Below are positions 31,791-41,550 of a DNA stretch of 64,000 bases, piece after piece. Under the pieces are notes generated by a model. That model was not told the origin of the DNA and did not search any database. It saw only the letters and a list, made by a program, of their open reading frames with translations. Each line of letters begins with the position of its first letter. Positions within the stretch are counted from its first letter, which is position 1. The stretch lies in contig NZ_JADDIX010000070.1 of the NCBI RefSeq assembly GCF_015070855.1, positions 60,378 through 124,377 of the forward strand, read 5' to 3'. This DNA is from Pseudomonas lopnurensis. GTDB taxonomy: Bacteria > Pseudomonadota > Gammaproteobacteria > Pseudomonadales > Pseudomonadaceae. The position numbers were made by a program, and so were the translations under genes.

Positions 31791-33041
31791 TCAGTGACGG
31801 CCGGGCGGGGTGAGATAGGCCGCCGTCGCACCGCGGCTGGCTTCACTGGCCTTGATTTCCATCTTCGCGATGCTGCGCAGATGCACCTGATCCGGGCCGT
31901 CGGCAAAGCGCAGGGCGCGGCCACCGGTCCACATGTCGGCCAGCGGCGTGTCCGGCGTCAGGCCCATCGCGCCATAGACCTGGATCGCGCGGTCGACCAC
32001 GCTGGTGTGCATGCGCGGCACCAGCGCCTTGATCATCGAGATTTCCTTGCGCGCCGCCTTGGCGCCGACCTCGTCGATCATCCAGGCGGTCTTGAGCACC
32101 AGCAGCCGCGCCTGCTCGATCTCGATGCGCGACTCGGCGATCCAGTCGGCGACATTGGAATACTGCTGCAGGTACTTGCCGAATGCCTTGCGCTCCTGGG
32201 CGCGCTCGACCATCAGCTCCAGCGCCAGCTCGGCCATGCCGATCGAGCGCATGCAGTGGTGGATGCGCCCCGGCCCCAGGCGCGCCTGCGCCATCATGAA
32301 GCCGTCGCCCTCCTCGCCCAGCAGGTTGCTTGCCGGCACCCGCACATTGCGCAGCAAGAGTTCGCTGTGGCCTTCCGGGGCGATGTGGTTCATCACCGGG
32401 ATGTTGCGCAGCAGCTCGACACCAGGCGTGTCGAACGGCACCAGGATCATGCTCTGCTGCTGGTGGGTCTCGGCGTCAGGGTCGGTCTTGCCCATGACGA
32501 TCAACAGCTTGCAGTTGGGATGCGAGGCGTTGGTGATGAACCACTTGCGGCCGTTGATCACGTAATCGTCGCCGTCGCGGCGGATCAGCGTCTGGATGTT
32601 GGTGGCGTCCGAGGACGGCACGTCCGGCTCGGTCATGGCGAAGGCCGAGCGGATCTCGCCTTCGAGCAACGGCTGGAGCCAGCGCTGGCGCTGCTCCGGC
32701 GTGGCGAACATATGCAGCAGCTCCATGTTGCCGGTGTCCGGTGCGTTGCAGTTGAACACCTCGGAGGCCCAGTGCACGCGGCCCATGATTTCCGCCAGCG
32801 GCGCGTACTCCAGATTGCTCAGGCCCATGCCCGGTTCGTCTTTACCGAGCGAGGGCAGGAACAGATTCCACAACCCTTCCGAACGCGCCAGCGCCTTGAG
32901 ATCGTCCATGAAGGAAACGGGGTACTGGCCGGCGGCGACCTCGGCATGCCAGGCGCCGATGCGCGGCACGATGTGCTGCTCCATGAAGGCGCGCAGCTGC
33001 TGGCGCAGCGCCTCCACGCGCGGGCTGTAGGCGAAATCCAT
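31791..33041 (-). CDS. Acyl-CoA dehydrogenase family flavoprotein
   Basis: 416 residues, full-length acyl-CoA dehydrogenase with FAMTEPDVPSSDATNIQT and WFITNASHPNCKLLIVMGKTD of the flavin-binding middle domain and the C-terminal helical domain (QVYGAMGLTPDTPLADMW). It resembles the 400-residue ACAD10/11-like bacterial group. ATG at 33041 has AGAGG before it. It is upstream of nosR in the same direction but separated by the nosR promoter; no link to denitrification is evident. Confidence 0.9.
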   Translation of the reverse strand: MDFAYSPRVEALRQQLRAFMEQHIVPRIGAWHAEVAAGQYPVSFMDDLKALARSEGLWNLFLPSLGKDEPGMGLSNLEYAPLAEIMGRVHWASEVFNCNAPDTGNMELLHMFATPEQRQRWLQPLLEGEIRSAFAMTEPDVPSSDATNIQTLIRRDGDDYVINGRKWFITNASHPNCKLLIVMGKTDPDAETHQQQSMILVPFDTPGVELLRNIPVMNHIAPEGHSELLLRNVRVPASNLLGEEGDGFMMAQARLGPGRIHHCMRSIGMAELALELMVERAQERKAFGKYLQQYSNVADWIAESRIEIEQARLLVLKTAWMIDEVGAKAARKEISMIKALVPRMHTSVVDRAIQVYGAMGLTPDTPLADMWTGGRALRFADGPDQVHLRSIAKMEIKASEASRGATAAYLTPPGRH

Positions 33042-33208
33042 GGCTAACCTCTGCTGATCGGGAAAGGATGCAGCCACCTTAGCCCCCGCGGCCGCTAAAG
33101 CAACGAGGCTGCAATGGCTGAATCAGGCCCGATAAGCACGGAGCGAAGCGCCAGCCGAATTGACCCTGGTCATCACCGCGGCTGACGAAACTGCTATGCG
33201 GCGCAGCC

Positions 33209-33649
33209 TCACCAATGCAGGTAGAACATGCCTTTGGCGAGCAGCACGATGCCGATCATCTGCAGCAGGATCGCCCAGTGGATGGCCCGGTAGCGGGCGG
33301 GCGTCATGCGCCCCTTGCGCAGCAGGATAGCGACCAGGCCGAAGCTGAAGAACACGCCGATCGCCAGCAGGATCTTCAGCGTCAGCAAGGTGGCGAAGCT
33401 GCTGGCCAGCGGATCGGCCAGCGCCTCGCGGTGATACCAGCCCAGGCCGATGCCGGCACCGTAGACGAATAGCACCACCCAGTGCAGCACCACCCGCGAA
33501 CGCGCACCCACGGCCCGATCCACCCGCGTCATGGCCTGCTCGCCGAGCTGCTGGCGGATACGGCCGAGGATCGTCACCTCGAAGAACAGCGTGCCGATGA
33601 AGAAGATCGCCGCCAGCAGGTGCAGCACATGCAACAGTGAATAACTCAT
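33209..33649 (-). CDS. CopD-like four-helix membrane protein
   Basis: 146 residues with four transmembrane helices and conserved HVLHLLAAIFFIGTLFFE and HWAILLQMIGIVLLAKG segments, as in the CopD/YddL-like (DUF) family of inner-membrane proteins. GGAGG precedes the ATG. The function is unknown; proximity to nos copper genes makes a copper link conceivable but unproven. Confidence 0.7.
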   Translation of the reverse strand: MSYSLLHVLHLLAAIFFIGTLFFEVTILGRIRQQLGEQAMTRVDRAVGARSRVVLHWVVLFVYGAGIGLGWYHREALADPLASSFATLLTLKILLAIGVFFSFGLVAILLRKGRMTPARYRAIHWAILLQMIGIVLLAKGMFYLHW

Positions 33650-33720
33650 CAGGACCTCCGCAGTGGCACTCCAGGGCGATCATCCCTCAACCGGCGGACG
33701 CACGACCAGCGGCGCCTCCG

Positions 33721-34074
33721 CTACTTCGCAGCAGTGGTGATCCGTGCACCGTCGCGCTCGATATGTTGCCCCTGCAGGAAGCGCCCGTCGGAGGTGCGGA
33801 TGCGCGAAATGTTGCCGTCGTCCTTCTTCACCACGTAGAGGGTCTGCTCCAGCCTGGCGGCACTCTGCGCGCCCTGCCCCAGCAGATAACCGAGGCCGCC
33901 GCCGACCAGTGCGCCTATCGGCCCGCCTGCCGCCGCGCCGAGCATGAAACCGCTGAGCCCACCGAAGCCGCCGCCCACCGCCCGGTCTTCATGCACTTCG
34001 AGAATCTCGTCCGCGCTGGCCAGGTTGCTAACCAGGATTGCCGCTGCAGCGATCAGAACCGTCGACTTTTTCAT
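33721..34074 (-). CDS. Exported glycine-zipper protein
   Basis: 117 residues: signal peptide 1-21 (ends ASA), a Gly/Ala-rich zipper (GGGFGGLSGFMLGAAAGG..., about 35-65) of the kind that packs in membranes, and a C-terminal soluble part (DGNISRIRTSDGRFLQGQHI). The ATG at 34074 is right after GGAG-like AAGGAGCAAGAC. Role unknown. Confidence 0.75.
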   Translation of the reverse strand: MKKSTVLIAAAAILVSNLASADEILEVHEDRAVGGGFGGLSGFMLGAAAGGPIGALVGGGLGYLLGQGAQSAARLEQTLYVVKKDDGNISRIRTSDGRFLQGQHIERDGARITTAAK

Positions 34075-34167
34075 GTCTTGCTCCTTGAGGGATAGTGAGT
34101 CGCAACCTTCCTCTTCACGAAGCGTGCCCATTATTTAGTCTATATAAATCAAATAAATAGAATAAAA

Positions 34168-34686
34168 ATGGTTCTATATACCCTATATATGATGGTTTTT
34201 ATGACAACAAAAGAAGTCATTAATACCCGACAAAAGCGATCGGCTTCTCCTACGCTGCATGAGCCTGCCACTGCGCGGAAGCGAACCACGATTCAGTGCA
34301 AGCGTGCCTACCAGACCGCAGCGGCCAGCGATGGCAGACGGGTGCTGGTGGACCGGCTCTGGCCACGCAACTGCCGCAAGGAGAGCCTGCCGCTGGACGC
34401 CTGGCTACCGGCGCTGGCGCCATCGACCGAGCTGCGCCGCGGCTTCAAGGGCGGCGCGCTGGACTTCGCCGCGTTTCGCCAGCGCTATCGCGCGGAGCTG
34501 GCGGCCCATCCGGAACACTGGTGGCCGCTGCTGGAGCTGGCCGAGCACGGTACGCTGACGCTGGTCTATGCCGCCCGCGACGAACAGCACAACAACGCGC
34601 GAGTGCTCGCCGAATGGCTGGAGGAGGAGCTGGACCGGCTGGATCGTCCCAGCTCGCCGGCCTGCTATGCCGGTCGGCGGTCGTAG
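34168..34686 (+). CDS. DUF488-family protein
   Basis: 172 residues in the longest frame; from residue 42 it matches DUF488 (IQCKRAYQ, RVLVDRLWPRNCRKESLPLDAWLPALAPS written in part, RYRAELAAHPE, LTLVYAARDEQHNNA). The first 40 residues are poor in family features and the region is AT-rich, so the true start may be 34201 or later (even a rare start near 34291). A GTAGGGTGCGCG palindrome follows at 34684-34703. Confidence 0.75.
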   Translation: MVLYTLYMMVFMTTKEVINTRQKRSASPTLHEPATARKRTTIQCKRAYQTAAASDGRRVLVDRLWPRNCRKESLPLDAWLPALAPSTELRRGFKGGALDFAAFRQRYRAELAAHPEHWWPLLELAEHGTLTLVYAARDEQHNNARVLAEWLEEELDRLDRPSSPACYAGRRS

Positions 34687-34870
34687 GGTGCGCGACGCGC
34701 ACCACTTGCGCCGGGTCCTTGCCGGCGATGCTTTTGCGGGGCTTGGCTCGCTCTACGACAGATCGCCCAGGCATTTCCTGCCCGGGGCGATCGCACGATC
34801 ACATGGGGATGCCATGGTTGCGGCTGCCCCCTCTCCCCCTGCGGGAAGGGCCGGGGAGAGGGGGGACGTC
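34684..34870. repeat. Palindromic elements after the DUF488 gene
   Basis: A 17-bp palindrome GGTGCGCGACGCGCACC (34687-34703) and a second element CCCCCTCTCCCC...GGGGAGAGGGGG (34827-34865) occupy this gap. Both are common intergenic repeat designs in this genus. Confidence 0.6.
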
Positions 34871-34939
34871 GAGCCGCTGTCGAGGGCTGCGGATCGCCGG
34901 CAAGCCGGCTCCTGTGGTGTTCGAATCGCTGAGGCCGCC

Positions 34940-35938
34940 TCAGCGCCGGCGGTTGGCCGTCGTCGCCGCGCGGATCACGTCGGCACCGATATCCGCCTCG
35001 TAGGCGTTCCAGATCGGCAGCATCTTGTCGCGCCACAGCTGGCGTTCTTCCGTCGTCAGGGTGATCAACTGGCTGCTGCCACTGGCGAGAATGCGTTCGC
35101 GATCGCGCTGGTTGACCGCGGCGGCCTCGCGGTTCACCGCCTGGGTCACCTCGAGAATGATGCCTTCCAGTTCGGAACGCAGGGCGAAAGGCATGCTCAG
35201 CCAGAATTCATTGTTGGTGATCAGCATGTAGTCCAGCACGCCGTGATTGCTCTCGGTGATATAGGGCTGCACGCTGTGCATGTTCTGGCTGAGGATGTTC
35301 GACCAGGGGTTCTCGGCGCCCTGCACCACGCCGGTCTTGAGCGACTCATAGACCTTGGCGAACGGCAGCACCACCGACGTGGCGTCGACTGCGGCGAACT
35401 GCGCCTCGAGCACCGGCGATGGCTGGATGCGGAACGCCAGGCCACTGGCATCGCTCGGCGTGCGCAGCGCCGTGGTGGCGGAAAGCTGCTTCAGTCCGTT
35501 GTTCCAGTAGGCCAGCCCATAGACGCCGTAGTCGGCCATCGAGCGCAGCAGTTGGCGCGCGGTATCGCGCTTCTGGAAGCGCTGCAGCGCCTCGGCGTCG
35601 TCGAACAGGAAGGGCAGGTCGAACACCTGCAGTTTTTTCGTATAGGGCGCGAACTTGGACATCGACGGCGCCAGCAACTGCACCTTGTTGTCGAACAGCG
35701 CCTGCATTTCCTCGGCATCGCCGACCAGCGTCGAATTCGGATACACCTCGACCCTGACCTTGCCGGCCAGGCGCTCCTCCACCAGCTTCTTCAGCAACAG
35801 GGCGCCCTTGCCCTTGGGCGTGTCGTCCGCCACCACGTGGGCGAACTTGATGACCACCGGCTCGCCGTCGGCGGCCATGGCCGGAGCGGCCAGAACATAC
35901 AACGCAGCGACCGCTGCGGCAACGCAAGACCTGAACAT
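34940..35938 (-). CDS. TRAP-type solute-binding protein (DctP family)
   Basis: 332 residues with a signal peptide (1-22, ends AMA) and a DctP fold: FAHVVADDTPKGKGALLLKKLVEER near the start, FDLPFLFDD, and the PSDASGLAFRIQPSPV region with the arginine that usually holds a carboxylate ligand. No DctQ or DctM membrane genes are next to it; instead it is divergent from a hybrid sensor kinase, which suggests a sensing role. Confidence 0.9.
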   Translation of the reverse strand: MFRSCVAAAVAALYVLAAPAMAADGEPVVIKFAHVVADDTPKGKGALLLKKLVEERLAGKVRVEVYPNSTLVGDAEEMQALFDNKVQLLAPSMSKFAPYTKKLQVFDLPFLFDDAEALQRFQKRDTARQLLRSMADYGVYGLAYWNNGLKQLSATTALRTPSDASGLAFRIQPSPVLEAQFAAVDATSVVLPFAKVYESLKTGVVQGAENPWSNILSQNMHSVQPYITESNHGVLDYMLITNNEFWLSMPFALRSELEGIILEVTQAVNREAAAVNQRDRERILASGSSQLITLTTEERQLWRDKMLPIWNAYEADIGADVIRAATTANRRR

Positions 35939-36435
35939 ATAGCCCCCAAAAATGCAATGCACCGGGCCGGGCACCTGGTGAGCGCCGCCCGATTCGTTCA
36001 GTGGAATCAATGGATGAAGCCGTGCGCTGCTGGCAACTGGCCCATCGACTGGAGGGGCAGCTCGTTCGCGGCGGCGATCACCAGCGGCTGCCTTTATTGG
36101 AATGCGACCTGCATGCGACGAATGCGCACGCACGCGGAGTGTTCGGGAGACACGGCGCCGGTACAAGCGGGGGAAGCGCATGCCAGTCCGCACTTGCAAA
36201 CTGGTTCACGTTTGCACGGGACAGCTGAGCGGCAAGGCCAAGCCTGTATAGGCTTAATCCGTACAGATTCAGGCCGCAGCGCAAGCCCTGTCCTGGCTCG
36301 CGCCCCATTAGTCGGATATGACCTGTGCAGGCGCAACAGGGCCTTCTAGACTGGCTAGTGGCCATCACAGGCAAAGACGCACATCGTCGCTTGGGTCAAT
36401 TAATTCGTCCCCGGGAATTGCAAAGGCGGCCCTCG
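35939..36435. promoter_or_regulatory. Divergent promoter region between dctP-like gene and sensor kinase
   Basis: No gene is supported in these 497 bases. Two perfect inverted repeats are visible: TGCAAAC-N8-GTTTGCA at 36195-36216 and AAGCCT-GTAT-AGGCTT at 36240-36255. The first is a candidate operator; the second is a small hairpin. Confidence 0.5.
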
Positions 36436-39400
36436 ATGAAGCTTCGAAAGCTCAGCAACCTCATTTCCCTGCTGATGATGAGCCTGCTGGGCATGGCCTG
36501 TATCAGTGTGATACTGGCGTTCGCCCTGGCCCAGGAACGCCGCGACGGGTTGCTGGAAACCCAGCAGGCCGGTGAACTGCTGAACCGTTTCCTGCGCGCC
36601 AACGAGGCACTGACCGACATCACCGAAGGCTACGCCTACACGCGCCAGAAGCAGTACCTGGAAACCCACCAGCAGACCATCGAGCGCTTCGGCGGACGCG
36701 AGCCGATACTCGCGCAGCTGCTCCGGTACAACCTGGCCGGGGACGAGCGGACGCTGCTGGAACAGGCCCGGGAAAGGTCCGCGCGGCTGACCGCGATGGA
36801 GGACGCCGTCTTCGCCTTTGCCAGGGGAGGCGACATCAACATGGCGCTGGATGCGATCTACGGCACGCGCTACCGCGAGCACAAGATCGCCCTCAACAGC
36901 CTGATCGGCGACATCTCGCTGAGCATGCAGAACCGCATGCAGGACATCCGCAGGACGCTCGACGGCAAGGTGCAGCGCGCCATGGCAACCGCCCTGCTGG
37001 CAATGGGGCTGAACCTGCTGCTGGTGCTTTTCACGCTCTTCTATCTGTACAAACGCAAGGTTCTCGATCCGCTGGAAAGCCTGACCCGCAAGACCCACCG
37101 CCTGGCCCAGGGCGAGCACAGCCTCGACTTCAGCCACGCCGAGGACAACGAGATGGGCGACCTGTCGCGGGCCCTGCAGGACTACCAGGCCACCATGGCG
37201 GAGCTGGAGAACCAGCGGCGCAAGCTGCAGAGCACCGAGACCTGGTATCGCCATATCATCGAGGCCTCCCCGGACCCCATGGTGGTCGTGGATGACGGCG
37301 GCATCATCCTCATGGCCAATCCGAGGATGCACGAAACGTTCGGCTACCCGCCCGGCGAACTGCTCGGCCTCGGCGCCGACCTACTGGTGCCGCAGCGCTT
37401 CCGCAGCCGCCACGCAATGCTGCGCGAGGCGTTTCTGCACAGCGGCGGCACCATCGCCGTGGGCAGCCGTGCCGGCAGCTATATCGGCCTAACCAGGTCG
37501 GGGCACGAACTGCCGCTGGAGATGAGCATGACGCGCATGCCCTATCTCGACGGCCGCGGCATCTGCCTGTGCGCGGTGCTACGCGACATCAGCCAGCGCA
37601 TGGCCTACGAACGGACCATCGCCGACCAGCTCAACTTCAAGCGCGTGCTGCTCAACACCCTGCCCTACCCGGTGTTCTTCAAGGACGCGCAGGGCCGCTA
37701 CCTGGGTTGCAACCAGGCCTTTCTGGAAGCCTTCGCGATGCGCGAGGAAGATCTGCTCGGCAAGACCGTGCATGACCTGGTCAAGCTGCCGGTGGACAAG
37801 CGCCTCTTCTTCCAGGCCCAGAACCAGGCCTTGCTGCAGCAGGGCGGCACGCTCACCGTGGAAACGGAAATCCCGCTGGCCGACGGCCAGTTGCACCCGA
37901 TCATCTATACCCTGGCCAGCTTCACCGGCAGCGAGCAGGGCATCAGCGGGCTGGTCGGCACCCTGATCGATATCGGCGCGCAGAAGGAATCGGAGCGCGT
38001 CATCGCCGAGGCCCGCCGGCTGGCCGAAGAGGCGGCGCGGATGAAGTCGGACTTCCTGGCGAACATGAGCCACGAGATCCGCACACCGATGAACGTGATC
38101 ATCGGCATGTCGCACCTGGCCCTGCAGTCCGACCTCGCCCCCGGCCAGCGCAACTACATCGAGAAGGTCCACGGCGCCGCGCAAGGGCTGCTGGGCATCA
38201 TCAACGATATCCTCGACTTCTCGAAGATCGAAGCCGGCAAGCTCGCCTTCGAACAGGCGCACTTCCAGCTCGACGACGTCATGCACAACCTCGCCGATCT
38301 CTCGGTGATCGACGCCCAGGACAAGGACCTGGAATTGCTCTTCGACATCGCCACCGACGTTCCCACCGCGCTGGTCGGCGACCAGCTGCGGCTCGGCCAG
38401 GTGCTGCTGAACCTGCTCAGCAACGCCATCAAGTTCACCGAACGGGGCGAGGTCAAGGTCAGCATCCGCGTCGAGGACGCCGGCGAGCAGGACGTCGGCC
38501 TGCGCTTCGAAGTCAGCGATACCGGCATCGGCATCGGCGAGGCCGATCGCCTGCGGCTGTTCCAGGCCTTCACCCAGGCCGACTCGTCCACCTCGCGGCG
38601 CCATGGCGGCACCGGCCTGGGGCTGACCATCAGCAAGCGCCTGGTGGAAATGATGAATGGCGAGATCGGCGTCGAGTCGGGCCCCGGCGCCGGTAGCACC
38701 TTCTGGTTCAGCGCGCGCTTCGGTCTGCAGCACGGGCAGCGCGAATTGCCGATGTGCGACGAGGACGTACAGGGCATGCGCATCCTGGTGGTGGACGACA
38801 ATGCCAGCGCGCGGCAGATCTTCACCGCCATGCTCGGCGCGCTGGGCTTCGACGTGGCCACCCTCAGCCGCGGCGAAGAGGCCGTCGACGAGCTGCTGCG
38901 CGCCCAGCAGCAGGGCCGGCCCTACCGCCTGGTGATCATGGACTGGCTGATGCCCGGCATGGGCGGCGTCGAAGCGGTGCGCCATATCCGCGCCAGCGAG
39001 GTGGCCGAAACGCCGCTGTTCGTCATGGCCACCGCCTACAGCCGCGACGAGCTGATGGCGAGCCTCGGCGACCTGCCGATCGAGGCGATCCTGATCAAGC
39101 CGGTGACGCCCTCGATCCTGCTCAAAACCCTCCTCAACGCCTTCGGCAAGCAGGTCGCACGCCAGCCCCAGCGCAACCTGCCGGCCAGCGAATACCGCCA
39201 GGCCCGCGAAGAACTGCGCGGCACACGCCTGCTGCTGGTCGAGGACAACCCGCTCAACCAGGAAATGGCGGTGGACATCCTCGCCCAGGCCGGCATCCAC
39301 GTGGAGGTTGCCGAGCATGGCGCGCAGGCATTGGAGATGCTGCTGTGCAGCGACTACGACGGTGTACTGATGGACTGCCAGATGCCGGTGATGGACGGTT

Positions 39401-40287
39401 TCGAGGCCACCCGGCGAATCCGCCAGCAGCTCGGCCTGCTGGACCTGCCGGTGCTGGCGATGACCGCCAACGCCATGGCCGGTGACAAGGAGAGCTGTCT
39501 GGCCGCCGGCATGAACGCCCATATCGCCAAGCCGATCGACGTGCAGCGCCTGTTCATCACCCTGCGCCAGTGGATCGCCCCGCGGCAGGCTCGGCCACCG
39601 GAAGATGCGGTCGCCGCCGAGCCATCGGCGGACGCTTCGGCGCTGCCGGCGATTCCCGGCCTGCCGCAGCAGGCCCAGGCTCTCGAACGCCTGGCCGGCG
39701 ACGCGCCACTGCTGCGGCGCCTGATTCGCCGCTTCGGCGAAACCCAGGCCGACAGCGTCGAACGCATCCGCCAGGCGCTGGCCAGCGAGGACCGCGCCAG
39801 CGCCGCGCGGATCGCCCATACACTCAAGGGACTGGCCGCAACCATCGGCGCCACGGCCCTCGCCGAGCAGGCCGCCGCGCTGGAGCATCAGCTGCGGCAC
39901 GAACGACACGACCCCGCGCCTTCGGCGCTCGCCGCCCTCGGGCAAACGCTGGGGCAGTTGCTGGAGCAGATTCATCGCGCCCTGCCGCCCGCCACGGACG
40001 AGGCGCCGTCGGGGCAGGCCGTGCACGATCCTGAGCGGCTGCTCGGCCAGCTGGAGCAACTGGCCAGGCTGCTGCGCGAGGACGATGCCGCGGCGATCCG
40101 CGTGGTGCCGGACATCGTCGAACAACTCGGGCTCATGCAACGCATGGTGGCGGCCGATGAACTGAACGAACTGGTCACGCGCTATGCCTTCGAGGAAGCA
40201 CTGGCGCTGGTGGAAGAACTCGCCGGCGAAATGACTGGAAATCGCGATCCGCGCGTCGCGGCGGGCCAACCACACAGACAGGGATAG
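36436..40287 (+). CDS. Hybrid sensor histidine kinase (PAS-PAS-HisKA-HATPase-REC-REC-HPt)
   Basis: 1283 residues. TM helices at about 9-32 and 183-207 enclose a helical periplasmic sensor; HAMP follows, then PAS near 269 and 398, HisKA with MSHEIRTPM near 545, HATPase with DTGIGIG and GTGLGL near 690-740, receiver 1 near 780-900 (VVDDN, VIMDWLMPG), receiver 2 near 929-1045 (VEDNPLNQ, VLMDCQMPVMDG), and an HPt domain with HTLKG near 1130. I chose MKLRKLSNL at 36436; the frame opens at 36325. The next gene, an HD-GYP regulator, starts three bases after the stop. Confidence 0.93.
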   Translation: MKLRKLSNLISLLMMSLLGMACISVILAFALAQERRDGLLETQQAGELLNRFLRANEALTDITEGYAYTRQKQYLETHQQTIERFGGREPILAQLLRYNLAGDERTLLEQARERSARLTAMEDAVFAFARGGDINMALDAIYGTRYREHKIALNSLIGDISLSMQNRMQDIRRTLDGKVQRAMATALLAMGLNLLLVLFTLFYLYKRKVLDPLESLTRKTHRLAQGEHSLDFSHAEDNEMGDLSRALQDYQATMAELENQRRKLQSTETWYRHIIEASPDPMVVVDDGGIILMANPRMHETFGYPPGELLGLGADLLVPQRFRSRHAMLREAFLHSGGTIAVGSRAGSYIGLTRSGHELPLEMSMTRMPYLDGRGICLCAVLRDISQRMAYERTIADQLNFKRVLLNTLPYPVFFKDAQGRYLGCNQAFLEAFAMREEDLLGKTVHDLVKLPVDKRLFFQAQNQALLQQGGTLTVETEIPLADGQLHPIIYTLASFTGSEQGISGLVGTLIDIGAQKESERVIAEARRLAEEAARMKSDFLANMSHEIRTPMNVIIGMSHLALQSDLAPGQRNYIEKVHGAAQGLLGIINDILDFSKIEAGKLAFEQAHFQLDDVMHNLADLSVIDAQDKDLELLFDIATDVPTALVGDQLRLGQVLLNLLSNAIKFTERGEVKVSIRVEDAGEQDVGLRFEVSDTGIGIGEADRLRLFQAFTQADSSTSRRHGGTGLGLTISKRLVEMMNGEIGVESGPGAGSTFWFSARFGLQHGQRELPMCDEDVQGMRILVVDDNASARQIFTAMLGALGFDVATLSRGEEAVDELLRAQQQGRPYRLVIMDWLMPGMGGVEAVRHIRASEVAETPLFVMATAYSRDELMASLGDLPIEAILIKPVTPSILLKTLLNAFGKQVARQPQRNLPASEYRQAREELRGTRLLLVEDNPLNQEMAVDILAQAGIHVEVAEHGAQALEMLLCSDYDGVLMDCQMPVMDGFEATRRIRQQLGLLDLPVLAMTANAMAGDKESCLAAGMNAHIAKPIDVQRLFITLRQWIAPRQARPPEDAVAAEPSADASALPAIPGLPQQAQALERLAGDAPLLRRLIRRFGETQADSVERIRQALASEDRASAARIAHTLKGLAATIGATALAEQAAALEHQLRHERHDPAPSALAALGQTLGQLLEQIHRALPPATDEAPSGQAVHDPERLLGQLEQLARLLREDDAAAIRVVPDIVEQLGLMQRMVAADELNELVTRYAFEEALALVEELAGEMTGNRDPRVAAGQPHRQG

Positions 40288-40290
40288 ACC

Positions 40291-41362
40291 GTGAACGGAA
40301 CCGAACAGCCAAGCACCATTCTCGTGGTCGACGACCAGCCGGAAAACATCGACCTGCTCACCACGGTACTCGCGCCCTTCTACCGCACCCGGGTCGCCCT
40401 CGACGGCGAGAAGGCGTTGCGCATCGCCTTCGCCGAGAACCCGCCGGACCTGATCCTGCTCGATGTGATGCTGCCGGGACTGGACGGCTTCCAGATCTGC
40501 GAACGGCTCAAGCGCAACCCGGACACCCGCGACATCCCGGTCATCTTCATTACCGGGATGAGCGAGATCGAGGACGAACGCAAGGGGCTGCAACTGGGCG
40601 CGGTGGACTACATCACCAAACCCATCAGCCCGCACCTGGTGCTGGCCCGGGTGCAGACCCACCTGGCGCTCTACGACCAGACCCGCGAACTGGCCCGGCT
40701 GGTCAACCTGCGCACCGCCGAGCTGAACAACAGCCGCCTGCAGATCATCCGCCGCCTCGGCCGCGCCGCGGAATTCCGCGACAACGAGACCGGCAACCAC
40801 ATCATCCGCATGAGCCACTTCTCGCGCCTGCTCAGCCAGGCGGCGGGCTTCGGCGAGAACTTCACCGAGATCCTGTTCAACGCCGCGCCGATGCACGACG
40901 TCGGCAAGATCGGCGTGCCGGACCATATCCTGCTCAAGCAGGGCAAGCTGGACGACCGGGAATGGGCGATCATGCGCCAGCATGCGCCAGCATGCGCAGA
41001 TCGGCGCGGACATCATCGGCGACCACAGCGACGAGCTGCTGCAGGCGGCCCGCAGCATCGCCCTCTGCCACCACGAGAAGTGGGACGGCAGCGGCTATCC
41101 GCGCGGCCTGCGCGGCGAGGAGATTCCACTGATGGCACGCGTCATCGCGATCGCCGACGTGTTCGACGCGCTCACCTCGGAACGCCCCTACAAGAAGGCC
41201 TGGGCGGTGGAGGACGCGCTGGACTACATCGAGCAGCAGGCCGGCAAGCACTTCGATCCGGCGCTGATCGAGCCGTTCAGACGGGCCTTGGCGGACATCC
41301 TGCGCATTCGCGAGAAGTATTCCGACCGCCATGGCGCCATGCTGGATACCGACCTGGCGTAG
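40291..41362 (+). pseudogene. Response regulator with HD-GYP domain, frameshifted
   Basis: GTG start. Residues 1-125 are a receiver (VVDDQPEN, LLDVMLPG), followed by an HD-GYP phosphodiesterase for cyclic di-GMP (MHDVGKIGVPDHIL). The frame is lost at 40971-40990, where CATGCGCCAG stands twice in tandem; the frame continues from 40982 in another phase as MRQHAQIGADIIGDHSDELL...HHEKWDGSGYP to 41362. Removing one 10-base copy restores a normal 350-residue protein. As written, the product ends as a shifted 364-residue frame at 41385 lacking the GYP half. A sequencing error is possible. Confidence 0.88.
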
Positions 41363-41550
41363 GGTCTGTCGACGTTTCATCATGAACCACATCGCCGCGA
41401 GAAGGACCAGGGTTCGCGAGCATGGCTCGGTCCTACAGCGCTCGCCACGTTCCCCTGGCGCATAGGCCGCTGCCCGGCCATCGGCCGGCGTGAACTTCGA
41501 TGCCGGCGTGCCCTTCATAAAGGCATCGCCTCGCAAGAACCGCCGCGCCG

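Noticed and set aside
36001-36374. Small frames in the kinase upstream region
   Set aside because: No homology-like features and both strands are open by chance in GC-rich DNA.
37579-41058. 1159-codon minus-strand frame opposite the hybrid kinase
   Set aside because: Complementary-strand shadow of a high-GC gene; no domain is recognisable and the plus strand encodes a full kinase.
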